The notes under the pieces: generated by a model
What the model was told of the DNA's origin: nothing
What the model saw: the letters and a program-made list of their open reading frames with translations, nothing else
The model's database searches: none
Source: Kitasatospora kifunensis
GTDB lineage: Bacteria; Actinomycetota; Actinomycetes; Streptomycetales; Streptomycetaceae
Assembly (NCBI RefSeq): GCF_014203855.1
Contig: NZ_JACHJV010000003.1
Span: forward strand, 62,001-126,000
DNA length: 64,000 nucleotides
Reading direction: 5' to 3'
Program-made: the position numbers and the translations under genes
Part shown: one piece after another, positions 1 to 8,088 of the stretch
Numbering within the stretch: position 1 is the stretch's first letter
Layout: each line of letters opens with the position of its first letter

Positions 1-414
1 GCCACATCCGCCCAAGCGTCCCGGGTACGCCTGAGCGACCTCGCGGACCGCGAATGGGTGCACTTCACCCCCGACAGCGGACTCGCCGACATCCTCGACC
101 AGGCATGCGCCGGCGCCGGATTCCATCCCAAGACCGCAGTACGCACCGAACAAGCCCCCGCAGCGGCCAACTACGCGTCAGCCGGCCTCGGCCCCACCCT
201 CGTCCCCGCCAACACCATCCCCCCGCACTTCGCCGGCGCGCTACTGCGCCCCGACCCCCCGGTCCACCGCCAACTCACCGCCTACACCCGCACCGGCCCC
301 GACCCCATCGCCGCCGCCTTCCTGGAGATCCTCACCGACCAGGCGCTCCTCATGCCCGCCCACGTCCGCAGACGGCTGCACCTGCCCGACCGCGCGACCC
401 AACCCCGCCGATAG
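1..414 (+). CDS. LysR-family transcriptional regulator, C-terminal part (cut by window edge)
   Basis: The reading frame is open from the first base and stops at 412-414, so only about 137 C-terminal residues are present. They fit the effector-binding half of a LysR regulator: an extended strand (EWVHFTPDSGLADILD), a second subdomain (YASAGLGPTLVPANTI, the usual 'G.G..lvP' element) and a closing helix (AAFLEILTDQ). The DNA-binding N-terminus lies upstream of the window, so target and partner genes cannot be judged. The family call rests on this half only. Confidence 0.75.
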   Translation, partial: ATSAQASRVRLSDLADREWVHFTPDSGLADILDQACAGAGFHPKTAVRTEQAPAAANYASAGLGPTLVPANTIPPHFAGALLRPDPPVHRQLTAYTRTGPDPIAAAFLEILTDQALLMPAHVRRRLHLPDRATQPRR

Positions 415-614
415 GAACCGACGGTGCCCACAGGCAACCGCCCAAGTCGACATCACATCACCGTCGTTCGCGGCCCGTGGCACGCGGCACGTTCGGCACG
501 AGGACGGGGAGACCAACTGAGCAGCTCCGGCCCAACCCCGAGCACGGGTGGGGAAATTCAAGAACGCCATCAGGGCCCCACCCTGCAGAAGCCGAGTGCC
601 GGCACACGCAGCAA

Positions 615-642
615 CCCCGCGCACCGGGAACGGTGCGCGGGG
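615..642 (-). terminator. Intrinsic hairpin terminator for the secreted protein gene at 664
   Basis: An 11-bp perfect stem (CCCCGCGCACC at 615-625 paired with 632-642) closes a 6-nt loop. It starts 21 bp past the stop codon of the minus-strand gene 664-1080. There is no clear T run, which is usual for actinomycete terminators. Confidence 0.7.
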
Positions 643-663
643 TCGCTGCGTCTACTGGCTGGT

Positions 664-1080
664 TCAGCAGGCGGGCAGACCGGGCACGTTGTGGAACGCC
701 GCTGCGCCGTCCACGTACGGTGCGAACGTCCAGCCCGTCCCCACGACGGGCGTCCCCGTGTTGACCCACTGGTTGTTCAGCCATACGACCTCGGTGCGGT
801 ACCAAACGTTGCCGGCACTGCCGACGTACGCGCCGGCCACCCAGCAGTCCGCCCAGACGCTGGTGTTGCCTCCCGGCGCGAGGGTGATGTTGTCGTACTT
901 GCTGGACTCCGCGGAAGGCTGGGTGTAGACGCCCACGTCGTGGCTGGTGACCAGCTTGATCCACTGCCCGGCGGAGCCGTGGTTGTTCGGGTTCGGGTCG
1001 GCGGACGCCTGCGAGGTCACGCAGAGGATGGATGCCCCGGCCACGGCGAGCGCGGCGAGAGCCTTGGTCACGCGGATCAT
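664..1080 (-). CDS. Small secreted protein, SH3-like fold suspected
   Basis: A 138-residue protein with a clear Sec signal peptide: MIRVTKALAALAVAGASILC, then cleavage near ASA-DP (about residues 27-29). The mature part is about 110 residues, rich in Trp, Val, Asn and Thr, with blocks DVGVYTQPSAESSKY, NTSVWADCWVAG and GNVWYRTEVVWLNNQWV. These resemble bacterial SH3-like repeats of secreted Streptomyces proteins (short strands, W-Y-R-V motifs). One Cys pair (C80 region and the C-terminal Cys) could form a disulfide. It is a single gene with its own terminator. Function unknown; binding to wall or sugar is a guess. Confidence 0.75.
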   Translation of the reverse strand: MIRVTKALAALAVAGASILCVTSQASADPNPNNHGSAGQWIKLVTSHDVGVYTQPSAESSKYDNITLAPGGNTSVWADCWVAGAYVGSAGNVWYRTEVVWLNNQWVNTGTPVVGTGWTFAPYVDGAAAFHNVPGLPAC

Positions 1081-1227
1081 GATGTGTTCCCCCGATTCCT
1101 ACCGACCCCCGGTGAAGCCGGTCGGTGCACGAGCCAACCCCACCCCGGCCACGCAGTCCAGACCACAAACCGGCCACAAATCCGTAGCCGAAGTGCCGCC
1201 CGGGCGGCCTGCGGGAACGGCGTAGCG

Positions 1228-1260
1228 GCGTCGGGCCGCCCTGTGCAGGCGGCCCGACGC
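1228..1260. terminator. Strong hairpin beside a gene remnant
   Basis: A 13-bp perfect stem (GCGTCGGGCCGCC at 1228-1240 with its complement at 1248-1260) and a 7-nt loop. It has the shape of an intrinsic terminator. The coding material next to it is only the minus-strand remnant above 1267, so the original gene may have been lost when transposase fragments arrived. Confidence 0.5.
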
Positions 1261-1266
1261 GTATCT

Positions 1267-1382
1267 CGGGGTGTTGGTTCGAGGTCGAGGGCGCTGATGT
1301 TGCCTCCGCCGACGTGGACGTGGGTGTCGTTGTCGACGACGCGGTAGCCGCCCCGGTTCCAACCGTCGTGCTCGTTGCACCA
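1267..1382 (-). pseudogene. Possible C-terminal remnant of a lost gene
   Basis: A minus-strand frame reads like real protein (WCNEHDGWNRGGY, then HVHVGGGNISALDLEP) with the strong GC3 of coding DNA. It begins abruptly where the IS3-type fragment starts near 1383-1396 and has no start codon. The family is not recognised. It is included because sequence and terminator together look like the 3' end of a deleted gene; a chance reading cannot be excluded. Confidence 0.25.
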
Positions 1383-1408
1383 CGATCGTCGATCCCGCCG
1401 CCCCGAAG

Positions 1409-1621
1409 GTGGCCTACCGAATCGGAAGCGCCTCCTTCAAACACGAGACCCTGCAAGGCGCGAAGCACTGGCCCACCGCCCGCCAGGCCCGACTCGACAC
1501 CTTCCGCTGGGCCAGCCGCTACAACACCCGACGCCGACACTCCCACCTCGGCCATCTCAGCCCGACCGCCTACGAAGCCATCCTCACAACGAGATCAACT
1601 ACACTCGCGCAAGCCGCATAA
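1409..1621 (+). pseudogene. IS3-family transposase (OrfB), C-terminal fragment
   Basis: About 70 residues match the end of the IS3 OrfB integrase core: ARQARLDTFRWASRYNTRRR, then HSHLGHLSPTAYEA. These correspond to the rve_3 'YNxxRxHxxLgxxsPxxy' block. The first two catalytic acids and all of OrfA are missing, and no terminal repeat is visible, so this is a dead scrap. It directly adjoins a second transposase fragment at 1685. Confidence 0.8.
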
Positions 1622-1684
1622 GACGTGTCCTCACATCAGGGGGAAGCCCCGCATCACCGGCGCGCAACCAGCGGCGAGTCCGGG

Positions 1685-2439
1685 ACGAACATCATCGTCC
1701 ACGTGGCCACCACACCGCACCGGCACCCGAGCAGGACATCGCTGCCCTCGACCGGATCCACGAAGGCCTGGTCACCCAGGGCCTCCATCCGATCGAGCAC
1801 CTTGTCGACTCCGGATACGTCAGCCCCGACGTGATCCACCAGGCACAACAGCGCCGGCAGATCCCACTTGTCGGCCCGGCGTGCTTGGACCCACTCGGTG
1901 ACCGCAGCCATCCCGGGTTCACCAAGGAGGACGTCCGCATCAACTGGCAGGACCGGACGGTCACTTGCCCGCGAGGTGTCACCGGCCCGCCCTGGAAGCC
2001 CACCCACACGGACGGACGGACACGCTCGTTTCTCTGTCCTGTTCTCCCGGAAGTCGTGCCGGGCGTGTGAGGAGCGCCTGCGCTGCACCGGCAACGTCGA
2101 CGGCAGGGCCGTCACATCACCCTGCTGCCCCAGCCCGTCCAAGAGATCCAGACCCGGGCACGAGCGGAGCAGAAGACCGAGGCGTGGCAGCAGCGTTACG
2201 CCTTGCGCTCGGGCTGCGAGGCAACGGTGTCCGAGACCGTCCGGGCCTATGGCATCCGCCACTGTCGCTACCGGGGCATCGCCAGGACACACGTTCAGCA
2301 CGTTCTCACGGCCGCCGGAACCAACCTCGTCCGCCTCGGCCAGCATTCCCGGGACGGCCACCGAGCCAGTACAACGAACCGCTTCAAGACCCTCTGTCAG
2401 CAAGTGAGGTTTTCTCAACGAAGTGATCTCGTGAGGTGA
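1685..2439 (+). pseudogene. IS1182-type DDE transposase, frameshifted C-terminal half
   Basis: Two frames must be joined. The first gives DRIHEGLVTQGLHPIEHLVDSGYVSP and GFTKEDVRINWQDRTVTCPRG; the second, from about 2100, gives QTRARAEQKTEAWQQRYALRSGCEATVSE (in pieces), then RCRYRGIARTHVQHVLTAAG-like sequence. This order is that of IS1182 transposases: the D of the second catalytic block, the VTCPxG Cys region, then the 'RaGiEgtiSe' glutamate block. At least one frameshift lies between 2010 and 2110 and the N-terminal half is absent, so it is non-functional. Confidence 0.75.
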
Positions 2440-2524
2440 CTCGACCCAGTGGATCTCGCGTCGCGATGAGTCCTGCGGCGTCCGGCGGTCGTACTGTCGA
2501 ACCCGCTACCGAGGAGGACTTCTG

Positions 2525-3088
2525 ATGCACAGCGTGACGTATTCGATGGGTGTCTCACTGGACGGCTACATCGTCGGGCCGGACGGCGGCTTCGACTGGA
2601 CGCCGCCCGACGAGGAGGTCTTTCGCTTCGCCACCGACGAGGCGCGAGAGGCCGGTGTCCACCTGTTGGGACGACGGCTGTACGAGACGATGCTGTACTG
2701 GGAGACCGTCGACCGGAATCCATCGCTCGACTTCTCAACGCTCGAGTTTGCCACGGTCTGGAAGGCGCTCCCCAAGGTGGTGTTCACCACCACGCTGTCG
2801 GCGGTGCAGGGCAATGCCCGCCTGGCCTCCGGTGGCCTGGCGGAGGAGATCGAGCGATTGCGAGCCGAGCCGGGGGACGGCAACATCGCGATCGGCGGTG
2901 CGACTCTCGCCGCCGAGGCGGCCGCGTTGGGTCTGATCGACGAGTACCGGGCCAGGGTCTACCCGGTGCTGGTCGGCGGCGGCATTCCGTTCTTCCCCCA
3001 GCACGAGCGCCGGGTGGATCTCGAACTCGTCGAGACCCGCACCTTCAGCTCAAGAGTCGTCTACCTCCGCTACCGCGTGGCGCGTTAG
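2525..3088 (+). CDS. Dihydrofolate reductase-family protein (RibD C-terminal domain type)
   Basis: A 187-residue protein of the RibD_C/DHFR superfamily, which binds NADPH and reduces pterin- or pyrimidine-like substrates. The N-terminal strand and loop MGVSLDGYIVGPDGGFDW is the signature of this subgroup; a second block (HLLGRRLYETM) and the glycine-rich NIAIGGATLAAEAAALGLID supply the nucleotide-binding face, followed by VYPVLVGGGIPFF. Length is typical for stand-alone members. GAGGAGG lies 8 bp before the ATG and supports this start. It is monocistronic. Such genes are common in actinomycetes without a known substrate. Confidence 0.85.
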   Translation: MHSVTYSMGVSLDGYIVGPDGGFDWTPPDEEVFRFATDEAREAGVHLLGRRLYETMLYWETVDRNPSLDFSTLEFATVWKALPKVVFTTTLSAVQGNARLASGGLAEEIERLRAEPGDGNIAIGGATLAAEAAALGLIDEYRARVYPVLVGGGIPFFPQHERRVDLELVETRTFSSRVVYLRYRVAR

Positions 3089-3265
3089 CCCACTGGTCCG
3101 CCGCACCCTGGGAAGGCCCTGCCTGCAGCGCGTTCGAGTCGGCATTCGAGTTTGACGAGATGTCGGACGACGCGGGCCTATCAGGGTGCCGCGCGCGATC
3201 TTGGCGCGTCGATCAGTCACCAACTGCCGTAGAAACCGCAGAAACAGACAGAAGGAAGTGCGAGC

Positions 3266-3499
3266 ATGAGTGATCGAGTCAGCGGCGTCGTCAGGTGGTA
3301 CAACCAGGCCAGGGGCGTTGGATACATCGACGGGGACGATGGCCGCGAGGTTCGTGTCGACAGCAGGGCCATTGAAGACGGCACCTTCGTCGTGGAAGGC
3401 CTGAGGGTCACCTATGTCCCCGCTGAGGACGAAAACGGCTGGCACGCAGAAAATCTCACGATCGTCAGGCACAGCCCGGGCGCTGCCCACCCCGAATAG
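3266..3499 (+). CDS. Small cold-shock-domain-like protein
   Basis: A 77-residue protein with the order of a cold-shock domain: SGVVRWYNQARGVGYIDGDD corresponds to 'G.VKWFN..KGFGFI..DDG', followed by REVRVDSRAIEDGTF for 'DvFvHfsai..dG'. RNP1 is altered (GVGYI in place of GFGFI) and RNP2 lacks the FVH aromatics, so nucleic-acid binding may be weak. GAAGGAAG lies just upstream of the ATG. It stands alone between a DHFR-like gene and a toxin-antitoxin pair. Confidence 0.8.
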   Translation: MSDRVSGVVRWYNQARGVGYIDGDDGREVRVDSRAIEDGTFVVEGLRVTYVPAEDENGWHAENLTIVRHSPGAAHPE

Positions 3500-3654
3500 C
3501 GGCTACCAGTCCGGCGTCAACCGCTGTGATCATCCGGCGCCTGAGCGCGTCGTTCCTCCTGGGCCAAGGGGCTGCCGGCCAGGCCCGACAGCCCCGTCTC
3601 AAAGGCAGGTGCCAGCACCCCCGACAGCCTCCGGGGTCTCGTGCGGGCTGCAGG

Positions 3655-4110
3655 TCACGGGCCGGGGTGGACCTCCAGCGCCTTCTCGCCGGGGCGGCGC
3701 GGGGCGAGGACCGTGCAGTAGTGCTTGTCGAAGCTGAGCAGCGCCGGGCGAGTGAGGCGCCAGGCGAGGGCGGCGTTGACGCAGTCGGTCAGACCGAGCT
3801 GCTGCCCGTAGAAGCGACGCATCAACTCTTGCGCCTCCGCAAGCAGCGCCCGGTCGACGGCCGCGAACTGGACCCGCCCCTGCCCGGCAAGCGCGGCGAG
3901 CCGAATGACCGCGTCCAGCGCCGCCCGCTCCCCCACCCGTGCGTGCAGCAGGTGGTCCAGCTCGGCCAGCACCAGCGGCGAGACGATGAGGATCTTCGGC
4001 AGGTTCAGCGCCTGGACGCCGGCCGGGTGCAGGACGTCCTTTCCGTTGAACGCGGCGAGCAGCACGCCGGTGTCGGCCACCGCGATCACCGGCGGGGCGG
4101 CTGGGGTCAC
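3655..4110 (-). CDS. PIN-domain ribonuclease, probable toxin
   Basis: A 151-residue PIN-domain protein. All four acidic residues expected for Mg-dependent RNase activity can be placed: D13 (VADTGVLLAAF), E50 (SPLVLAELDHLL), D109 (GLTDCVNAALA) and D128 (SFDKHYC). Its start overlaps the upstream 90-residue gene by 4 bp (ATGA at 4107-4110), the usual layout of a VapBC-type module with the antitoxin first. The target RNA is not predictable. The PIN fold is well supported; the toxin role is inferred from the pairing. Confidence 0.85.
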   Translation of the reverse strand: MTPAAPPVIAVADTGVLLAAFNGKDVLHPAGVQALNLPKILIVSPLVLAELDHLLHARVGERAALDAVIRLAALAGQGRVQFAAVDRALLAEAQELMRRFYGQQLGLTDCVNAALAWRLTRPALLSFDKHYCTVLAPRRPGEKALEVHPGP

Positions 4111-4379
4111 CGGCCGAACCCCCCGGCCAGGTAGTCGTCCGCGTGGGCGGCCAGGTCCGGCGGTCCGTCGAAGAGCGTCCAGTCCGCGAAGGCGGACTCG
4201 CCGATCGTGGTGGTCGGCAGCTTCAACGTACCGGCCGCGTAATCCAGCGCCAGCGCCTCGGCCGGGCGGCCCAGCGCGGCGGCCAGCTCGCGCAGCACCG
4301 CCGCCTCCGGCCCGGCCACCGTCACCTGCGCCGTGATCGGCGGCACCTGCGGCTCCTGCGGCTGCGCCTGCTCACCCAT
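4107..4379 (-). CDS. Probable antitoxin partner of the PIN protein
   Basis: A 90-residue acidic protein translationally coupled to the PIN gene by a 4-bp overlap. The middle (TVAGPEAAVLRELAAALGRP, then AEALALDYAAGTLK) is helical. The C-terminal third (SAFADWTLFDGPPDLAAHAD) is acidic and hydrophobic, as expected for the segment that wraps round a PIN toxin. No ribbon-helix-helix or AbrB motif is obvious, so the DNA-binding class is unclear. The call rests on gene order. Confidence 0.65.
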   Translation of the reverse strand: MGEQAQPQEPQVPPITAQVTVAGPEAAVLRELAAALGRPAEALALDYAAGTLKLPTTTIGESAFADWTLFDGPPDLAAHADDYLAGGFGR

Positions 4380-4439
4380 GATCAGTACCTCTCTGTCCAG
4401 GACCAGCCCGGCCGGTGGGACTGGGCGCAGCGGTGGTCG

Positions 4440-4739
4440 TCACCACGGCGGGAGCAGGATGCCGGGCCCGACCAGGCGGCGGTGGTTGGCGTCGTACTCG
4501 GTGGCCTCCGTCGCGAGGCCGGCAGCCCGGTCGGCGAGCTCGGCCACCGGCCGCCCGGTGTCGAGGTGGTTCTCCCTGAAGCGCTCCATCGGCCCGAAGC
4601 CGCGGCCCGTGCCGGAGCCGAGCTCGCGGAAGGCGTCCGAGATGCCGTGCATACCGTCCATCAGGCCGGAGTGGAGAAGACTGTACTCCTCGATCCGCTT
4701 GTCCCGGTCGAGATCGGTGCCACCCGCCTGTTCTGTCAC
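4440..4739 (-). CDS. Hypothetical 99-residue protein upstream of the TA pair
   Basis: The frame is open much further upstream, but the sequence becomes low-complexity Pro/Arg-rich there. A GTG at 4739 (MTEQAGGTDLDRDKRIEEYS) begins the protein-like part and is taken as the start. The product is soluble, charged and helical (ISDAFRELGSGTGRGFGP, ELADRAAGLATEATEYDANH). It ends 60 bp before the antitoxin start on the same strand, so the three genes may be one transcript. No family recognised. Confidence 0.5.
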   Translation of the reverse strand: MTEQAGGTDLDRDKRIEEYSLLHSGLMDGMHGISDAFRELGSGTGRGFGPMERFRENHLDTGRPVAELADRAAGLATEATEYDANHRRLVGPGILLPPW

Positions 4740-5182
4740 GACACCAGCCTGCCACCACCGTGCACCCGTCCGAACCGGTTTCACCGAACGGGGGACACTG
4801 CGGGCCCGCCCGCAGTGGTCCGGCCTCGCTGCTCCAGGCCCTGGCCCTGGTGTGGGTGTTGGGTCGCGGTCGGCGGCGCTGTACTCGGTGGCCGCGGGAG
4901 CGGGGGTCAGGTGGTGGGGCCGGCCTGGCTGGCGTAACCGAGGTGGCCGGGGCCGAGCCTGTGCATGGTTCGTTGCGCCCCCGGGAGGGCTGGTCGGCCT
5001 GGGGGGGTTGATCGGGTGAACTGGTGTGCGGCCAGGCTGGTGCCGGGCTACCCGTCGTACGCACACAGGCCCTTGCCGCCCGGGCTGGGAAGAACGCCTC
5101 ACCCGTGAAATCACCGCCTACCGGGAGTGCGCCCTACGGTGGGTCACTCGCCGAAGTGGCTGTTCGTGCGAGCGGTCAGGGC
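4740..5182. other. 443-bp stretch without a supported gene
   Basis: Frames here are Pro/Arg/Gly-rich and look like shadows of GC-rich DNA. A plus-strand piece near 5080-5140 (ERLTREITAYRECAL) reads like the end of a lost protein but has no start and cannot be assigned. Confidence 0.4.
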
Positions 5183-6133
5183 CTATGTCTGGGAAGCGGG
5201 TTGGTCCTGTGCGTGGGCGCGCAGGAGGAGTGCGACCCAGCTGCGGTAGGGGCGCCAGGCGTCGGCGATCGCGGCGAGGCGGGTGGTGTCGGCGGCGGCG
5301 GTGGAGTCGAGGCCGTATGCGGCGGCCATGGCTCTGTGGACGCGGGGTTCGGCTCGGGGGAAGACGTCGGGGTGTCCGGCGCCGCGGATGAGGATGAGTT
5401 CGGCCGAGAAGGGGCCGATGCCGGGGAGTTCCTTGAGGTCGGTGAGGGCGAACTCGGCGGGTTGGGCAAGGAGGTGGGTGGCGTCGAGGCGTCCGTCGAG
5501 GGCCGCGTCGGCGAGGGCGTGCAGGCGCTCGACCTTGATGTCGGTCAGGCCCGGGATGTCACCGATGCGCCGCAGCGCGGCCGGGGCGGGGAAAGCGAGC
5601 AGTCGCCGGTGCGCGACGTCGACGGTCTGGCCGTGCTCCTGGGCCAGGCGGGCCTTGATGTGGGCGGCCTGGGTCTTGCGGATGCGGTTGCCGATGATCG
5701 TCCAGGCGGCGGCCTCGTACGGGGAGTGGAACAGCACCGGGCGCAGCCCCGGGAACTGGGCCTGAAGCCCGGCGACGACCGGGTCGACGTCGGCGAGGGC
5801 GGGGAAGTCCGTGGCGTCGGTGTCGAGGGAGAGGATACGGGCGATCTGGGCCCGTGCCGCCTTGGCGGGGTGTGTGGACGCGCCGGGCTCGGTGGCCTTG
5901 CCATCCACGTGGAGGGTGTATTCGGCGTGCACGGTTGCGGCGGCGGCGCCGTCCGCTCTCTCCTTCTGCCACAGGGCGCATCCGATGACGGCCCGGCCGT
6001 CGTCGGTGGGGAAGGCCAGCCGCAGTACCCCGTCGGGGGCGTGGTGGTAGGAGGCGGGGGTGAAGCCCTCCAGGAACCGGGTGGAGGCGACCAGCGAGAA
6101 CGGGCCCTTGGGCGTGAAGGAGAGGGCGGGCAC
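5183..6133 (-). CDS. DNA-3-methyladenine glycosylase II (AlkA-like, HhH-GPD)
   Basis: A 316-residue base-excision repair enzyme that removes alkylated purines. The HhH-GPD core is clear: helix-hairpin-helix LKELPGIGPFSAELILIRG (residues 233-251), then GHPDVFP with the presumed catalytic Asp256. The N-terminal AlkA_N-like domain (FTPKGPFSLVASTRFLEGF) and the helix around SPYEAAAWTIIGNRI agree. The start is the GTG at 6133, only 2 bp downstream of the VOC gene's stop, so the two are probably translationally coupled. A MarR gene faces them divergently and may control both. Confidence 0.88.
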   Translation of the reverse strand: MPALSFTPKGPFSLVASTRFLEGFTPASYHHAPDGVLRLAFPTDDGRAVIGCALWQKERADGAAAATVHAEYTLHVDGKATEPGASTHPAKAARAQIARILSLDTDATDFPALADVDPVVAGLQAQFPGLRPVLFHSPYEAAAWTIIGNRIRKTQAAHIKARLAQEHGQTVDVAHRRLLAFPAPAALRRIGDIPGLTDIKVERLHALADAALDGRLDATHLLAQPAEFALTDLKELPGIGPFSAELILIRGAGHPDVFPRAEPRVHRAMAAAYGLDSTAAADTTRLAAIADAWRPYRSWVALLLRAHAQDQPASQT

Positions 6134-6135
6134 GG

Positions 6136-6507
6136 TCAGCTCGCCTGGTGGACGGTCAGGACGTAGCCCTCGGGTCCGGCGAAGGAGAACATCGGGCCGA
6201 AGGGGCTGTCCGTGATCGGGGTGAGGATCTTGACGCTGTTGGCGGTGAGCTGGTCGTGGAAGGCCTGGGTGTCGGGGGTGGAGAACCACAGGGCGACGCC
6301 GAGGCCGGGGCGGCCGGTGTCCAGGTCGGTGCCGGGCAGCGGGTCACGCACGGCCAGGGGGATGGGCTTGGTGTCGAAGACGATCGCGCCGGGGGGTGAG
6401 GCGGGGGTACGGGTCAGGCCGAGGTTCTTCTCGCAGAACTCCGCGGCCGCCTGCAGGTCACGGACCTGGAGGGCGATGAAGTCGGGGCCATCGATGCTGA
6501 CGGGCAT
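6136..6507 (-). CDS. VOC-superfamily (glyoxalase/bleomycin-resistance-like) protein
   Basis: A 123-residue single-unit VOC protein with two beta-alpha-beta-beta-beta modules: FIALQVRDLQAAAEFCEKNL at the start, LGVALWFSTPDTQAFHDQL in the middle and FGPMFSFAGPEGYVLTVHQ at the end. Such proteins bind metal or hydrophobic ligands and act as lyases, dioxygenases or drug binders; some ligand positions are not His/Glu here, so binding rather than catalysis is possible. GAGGAGAG sits before the ATG at 6507. It is first in the operon with the glycosylase and is divergent from MarR across two matching inverted repeats. Confidence 0.85.
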   Translation of the reverse strand: MPVSIDGPDFIALQVRDLQAAAEFCEKNLGLTRTPASPPGAIVFDTKPIPLAVRDPLPGTDLDTGRPGLGVALWFSTPDTQAFHDQLTANSVKILTPITDSPFGPMFSFAGPEGYVLTVHQAS

Positions 6508-6525
6508 GTCGCTCTCCTCGTTCAA

Positions 6526-6541
6526 TGTCAGGACTTTGACA
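6526..6541. promoter_or_regulatory. Inverted repeat, putative MarR operator 1
   Basis: TGTCA-GGACTT-TGACA is 16 bp long and sits 19 bp upstream of the VOC start. Its half-sites match those of the repeat at 6571, so both are likely bound by the MarR protein encoded at 6586. Confidence 0.6.
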
Positions 6542-6570
6542 TGCTCGACGTTAGACCCCGGCCCGACAGG

Positions 6571-6586
6571 TGTCAAAATATTGACA
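6571..6586. promoter_or_regulatory. Inverted repeat, putative MarR operator 2
   Basis: TGTCAA-AATA-TTGACA, two 6-bp arms, ends on the first base of the MarR start codon. Its centre lies 45 bp from operator 1. The position suggests autorepression by blocking initiation. Confidence 0.65.
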
Positions 6587-7053
6587 TGGAGAACAGTTCG
6601 CGTCCGCCAGCCCCCTTGCCCCACCCCGCCGAGGATGTGCTCGATCACGTGGGCTACCGCCTCAAGCGCGCCCATGCGGCCCTGCGCAGCGCCATGGACC
6701 AGGCACTGCGCGAGCACGATCTGACCGTCCCGCAGTACGCCTGCCTGGAAGTCCTCGCCGCGCGTCCCGGCCTGTCGAACGCCGAACTCGCTCGCGCCAC
6801 CTTCGTCACCCGCCAGTCGATGAACGTGCTCCTGCGCGGACTCCAGGAGGCAGGCCTGCTCACCCGGCCCGCCTCCGTGGAAACCGGCCGAGCCCGCCCC
6901 ACCACCCTCACCGACGAAGGACGACGCAGGCTCAACGCGGCACAGGGAGTCGTCTACGCGATCGAGGCCCGCATGATCCAGGCGATCCCCGACGAACGCC
7001 TGACCGAACTCCTCGAAGACCTCGACCGGATAGTGCGCGCGCTCACCGACTGA
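6586..7053 (+). CDS. MarR-family regulator
   Basis: A 155-residue winged-helix repressor. The MarR order is complete: a dimerisation helix (VGYRLKRAHAALRSAMDQAL), the HTH (NAELARATFVTRQSMNVLLR), the wing (PTTLTDEGRRRLN) and a C-terminal helix (LTELLEDLDRIVRAL). The start is the ATG at 6586; upstream in-frame codons cross the inverted repeats and are unlikely to be translated. It probably controls itself and the divergent VOC-glycosylase operon. The ligand is unknown; the repair partner suggests an electrophile or alkylation stress (inference). Confidence 0.88.
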   Translation: MENSSRPPAPLPHPAEDVLDHVGYRLKRAHAALRSAMDQALREHDLTVPQYACLEVLAARPGLSNAELARATFVTRQSMNVLLRGLQEAGLLTRPASVETGRARPTTLTDEGRRRLNAAQGVVYAIEARMIQAIPDERLTELLEDLDRIVRALTD

Positions 7054-7263
7054 AGGCAGCGCGTTGGCGCCAGGAGGCACGCACCTCGCATGGTCTCGCC
7101 CTTGTCGTTCACGAGCACCATTCGAAGATGGCGAAGGCTCACTGATGGCAGTGGCCACCGCACTCTCCCAGAGTCTTCAGACCAACTCCGAGAGTCCTGC
7201 GGTGGCCACCAGCCTGTCCGGGGAACTGCGCAAACGCCAGGCCCCGCCAGTAAAAGGCCGAGC

Positions 7264-8088
7264 TCAGGGGGTGGTGCAGATGACCTGGGCCGTCGCATGC
7301 ACCGTGGAGTTGGTGAGGTTGACGACTCCGGCGTCCCAGTCGGAACCGGTGCTGGTGAGGCTGGAGACGAGGGCGCGCGGACTGTCGGTCACGACCCCTC
7401 CTCCGGTGGGGACCTGGCCCTGCGGGCAGGTGGCAAAGGCCACTCCCGTCGAGTGCGGGGCAATTGCCTTGGCGGTGCCGGTCTGGCCGGAGTGCGGGGC
7501 GGTCGAGCAGATCACCACGGCCTTGGAGGACTGCACCGAACCGCTGTTGTTGATGACCTGCACCGACCAGCTGCTGCTGCTGGTGGCGGCCAGGGAACTC
7601 ACGTTGACCTCGGTACCACTGGAGTGCACCCCGCCTCCGCTGGTCACCTGGCCCGCCGGGCAGGTCACGGTCGGGGATGCACCGTTGCCTGGGTTCAGGA
7701 ACCCCGATCCGCTCTCGACCACGGTGTGGGCGGCTGTACTGCACAGGACGAACGCGGCCAGTTTCTTGGTGCTCGAGGTGGTGTTCAGGGCAGAGACCAC
7801 CCACACGTCGCCCTGTGGGAAGGAGTTCGTGATCGCGAAGGGGTTTCCCGAGAAGAGAGTCGGGTCCAGTCCTCCCCCTCCGGTGGGGACCTCGCCCTGC
7901 GGGCAGTGCACCGTGGCGATGCCGGTCTCGCCCGTGGAGACGTCCACACTCGGGCCGAAGTGCGAGTCGACGGCCGCGCGTGCGCTCGGTGCAGTCTGCC
8001 GGCCGTATGCGGCGGTGTTGCCTGCCGTGGCGGTGCTCGCCGCGGCGAGGAGTACGGCTGCCAGGGTGAGGATTCGGGAATGTCGCAT
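7264..8088 (-). CDS. Secreted protein with three Cys-Gly-rich repeats
   Basis: A 274-residue exported protein with a typical Sec signal (MRHSRILTLAAVLLAAASTA, cleavage near TATAGN). The mature part contains three copies of an approximately 75-residue unit, each with the signature C-P-x-G-x-V-x-(T/S)-G-G-G: CPQGEVPTGGGG, CPAGQVTSGGGV and CPQGQVPTGGGV. Each copy ends in a strand with a second Cys (FVLCST, VVICST, QVICTT), so one disulfide per unit is likely. Ser, Thr and Val dominate, as in all-beta extracellular proteins. No catalytic motif is visible. Confidence 0.75.
   Translation of the reverse strand: MRHSRILTLAAVLLAAASTATAGNTAAYGRQTAPSARAAVDSHFGPSVDVSTGETGIATVHCPQGEVPTGGGGLDPTLFSGNPFAITNSFPQGDVWVVSALNTTSSTKKLAAFVLCSTAAHTVVESGSGFLNPGNGASPTVTCPAGQVTSGGGVHSSGTEVNVSSLAATSSSSWSVQVINNSGSVQSSKAVVICSTAPHSGQTGTAKAIAPHSTGVAFATCPQGQVPTGGGVVTDSPRALVSSLTSTGSDWDAGVVNLTNSTVHATAQVICTTP

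Noticed and set aside
5024..6166. Plus-strand frame opposite the DNA glycosylase gene
   Set aside because: Gly-rich low-complexity antisense frame; no start context, no motifs.
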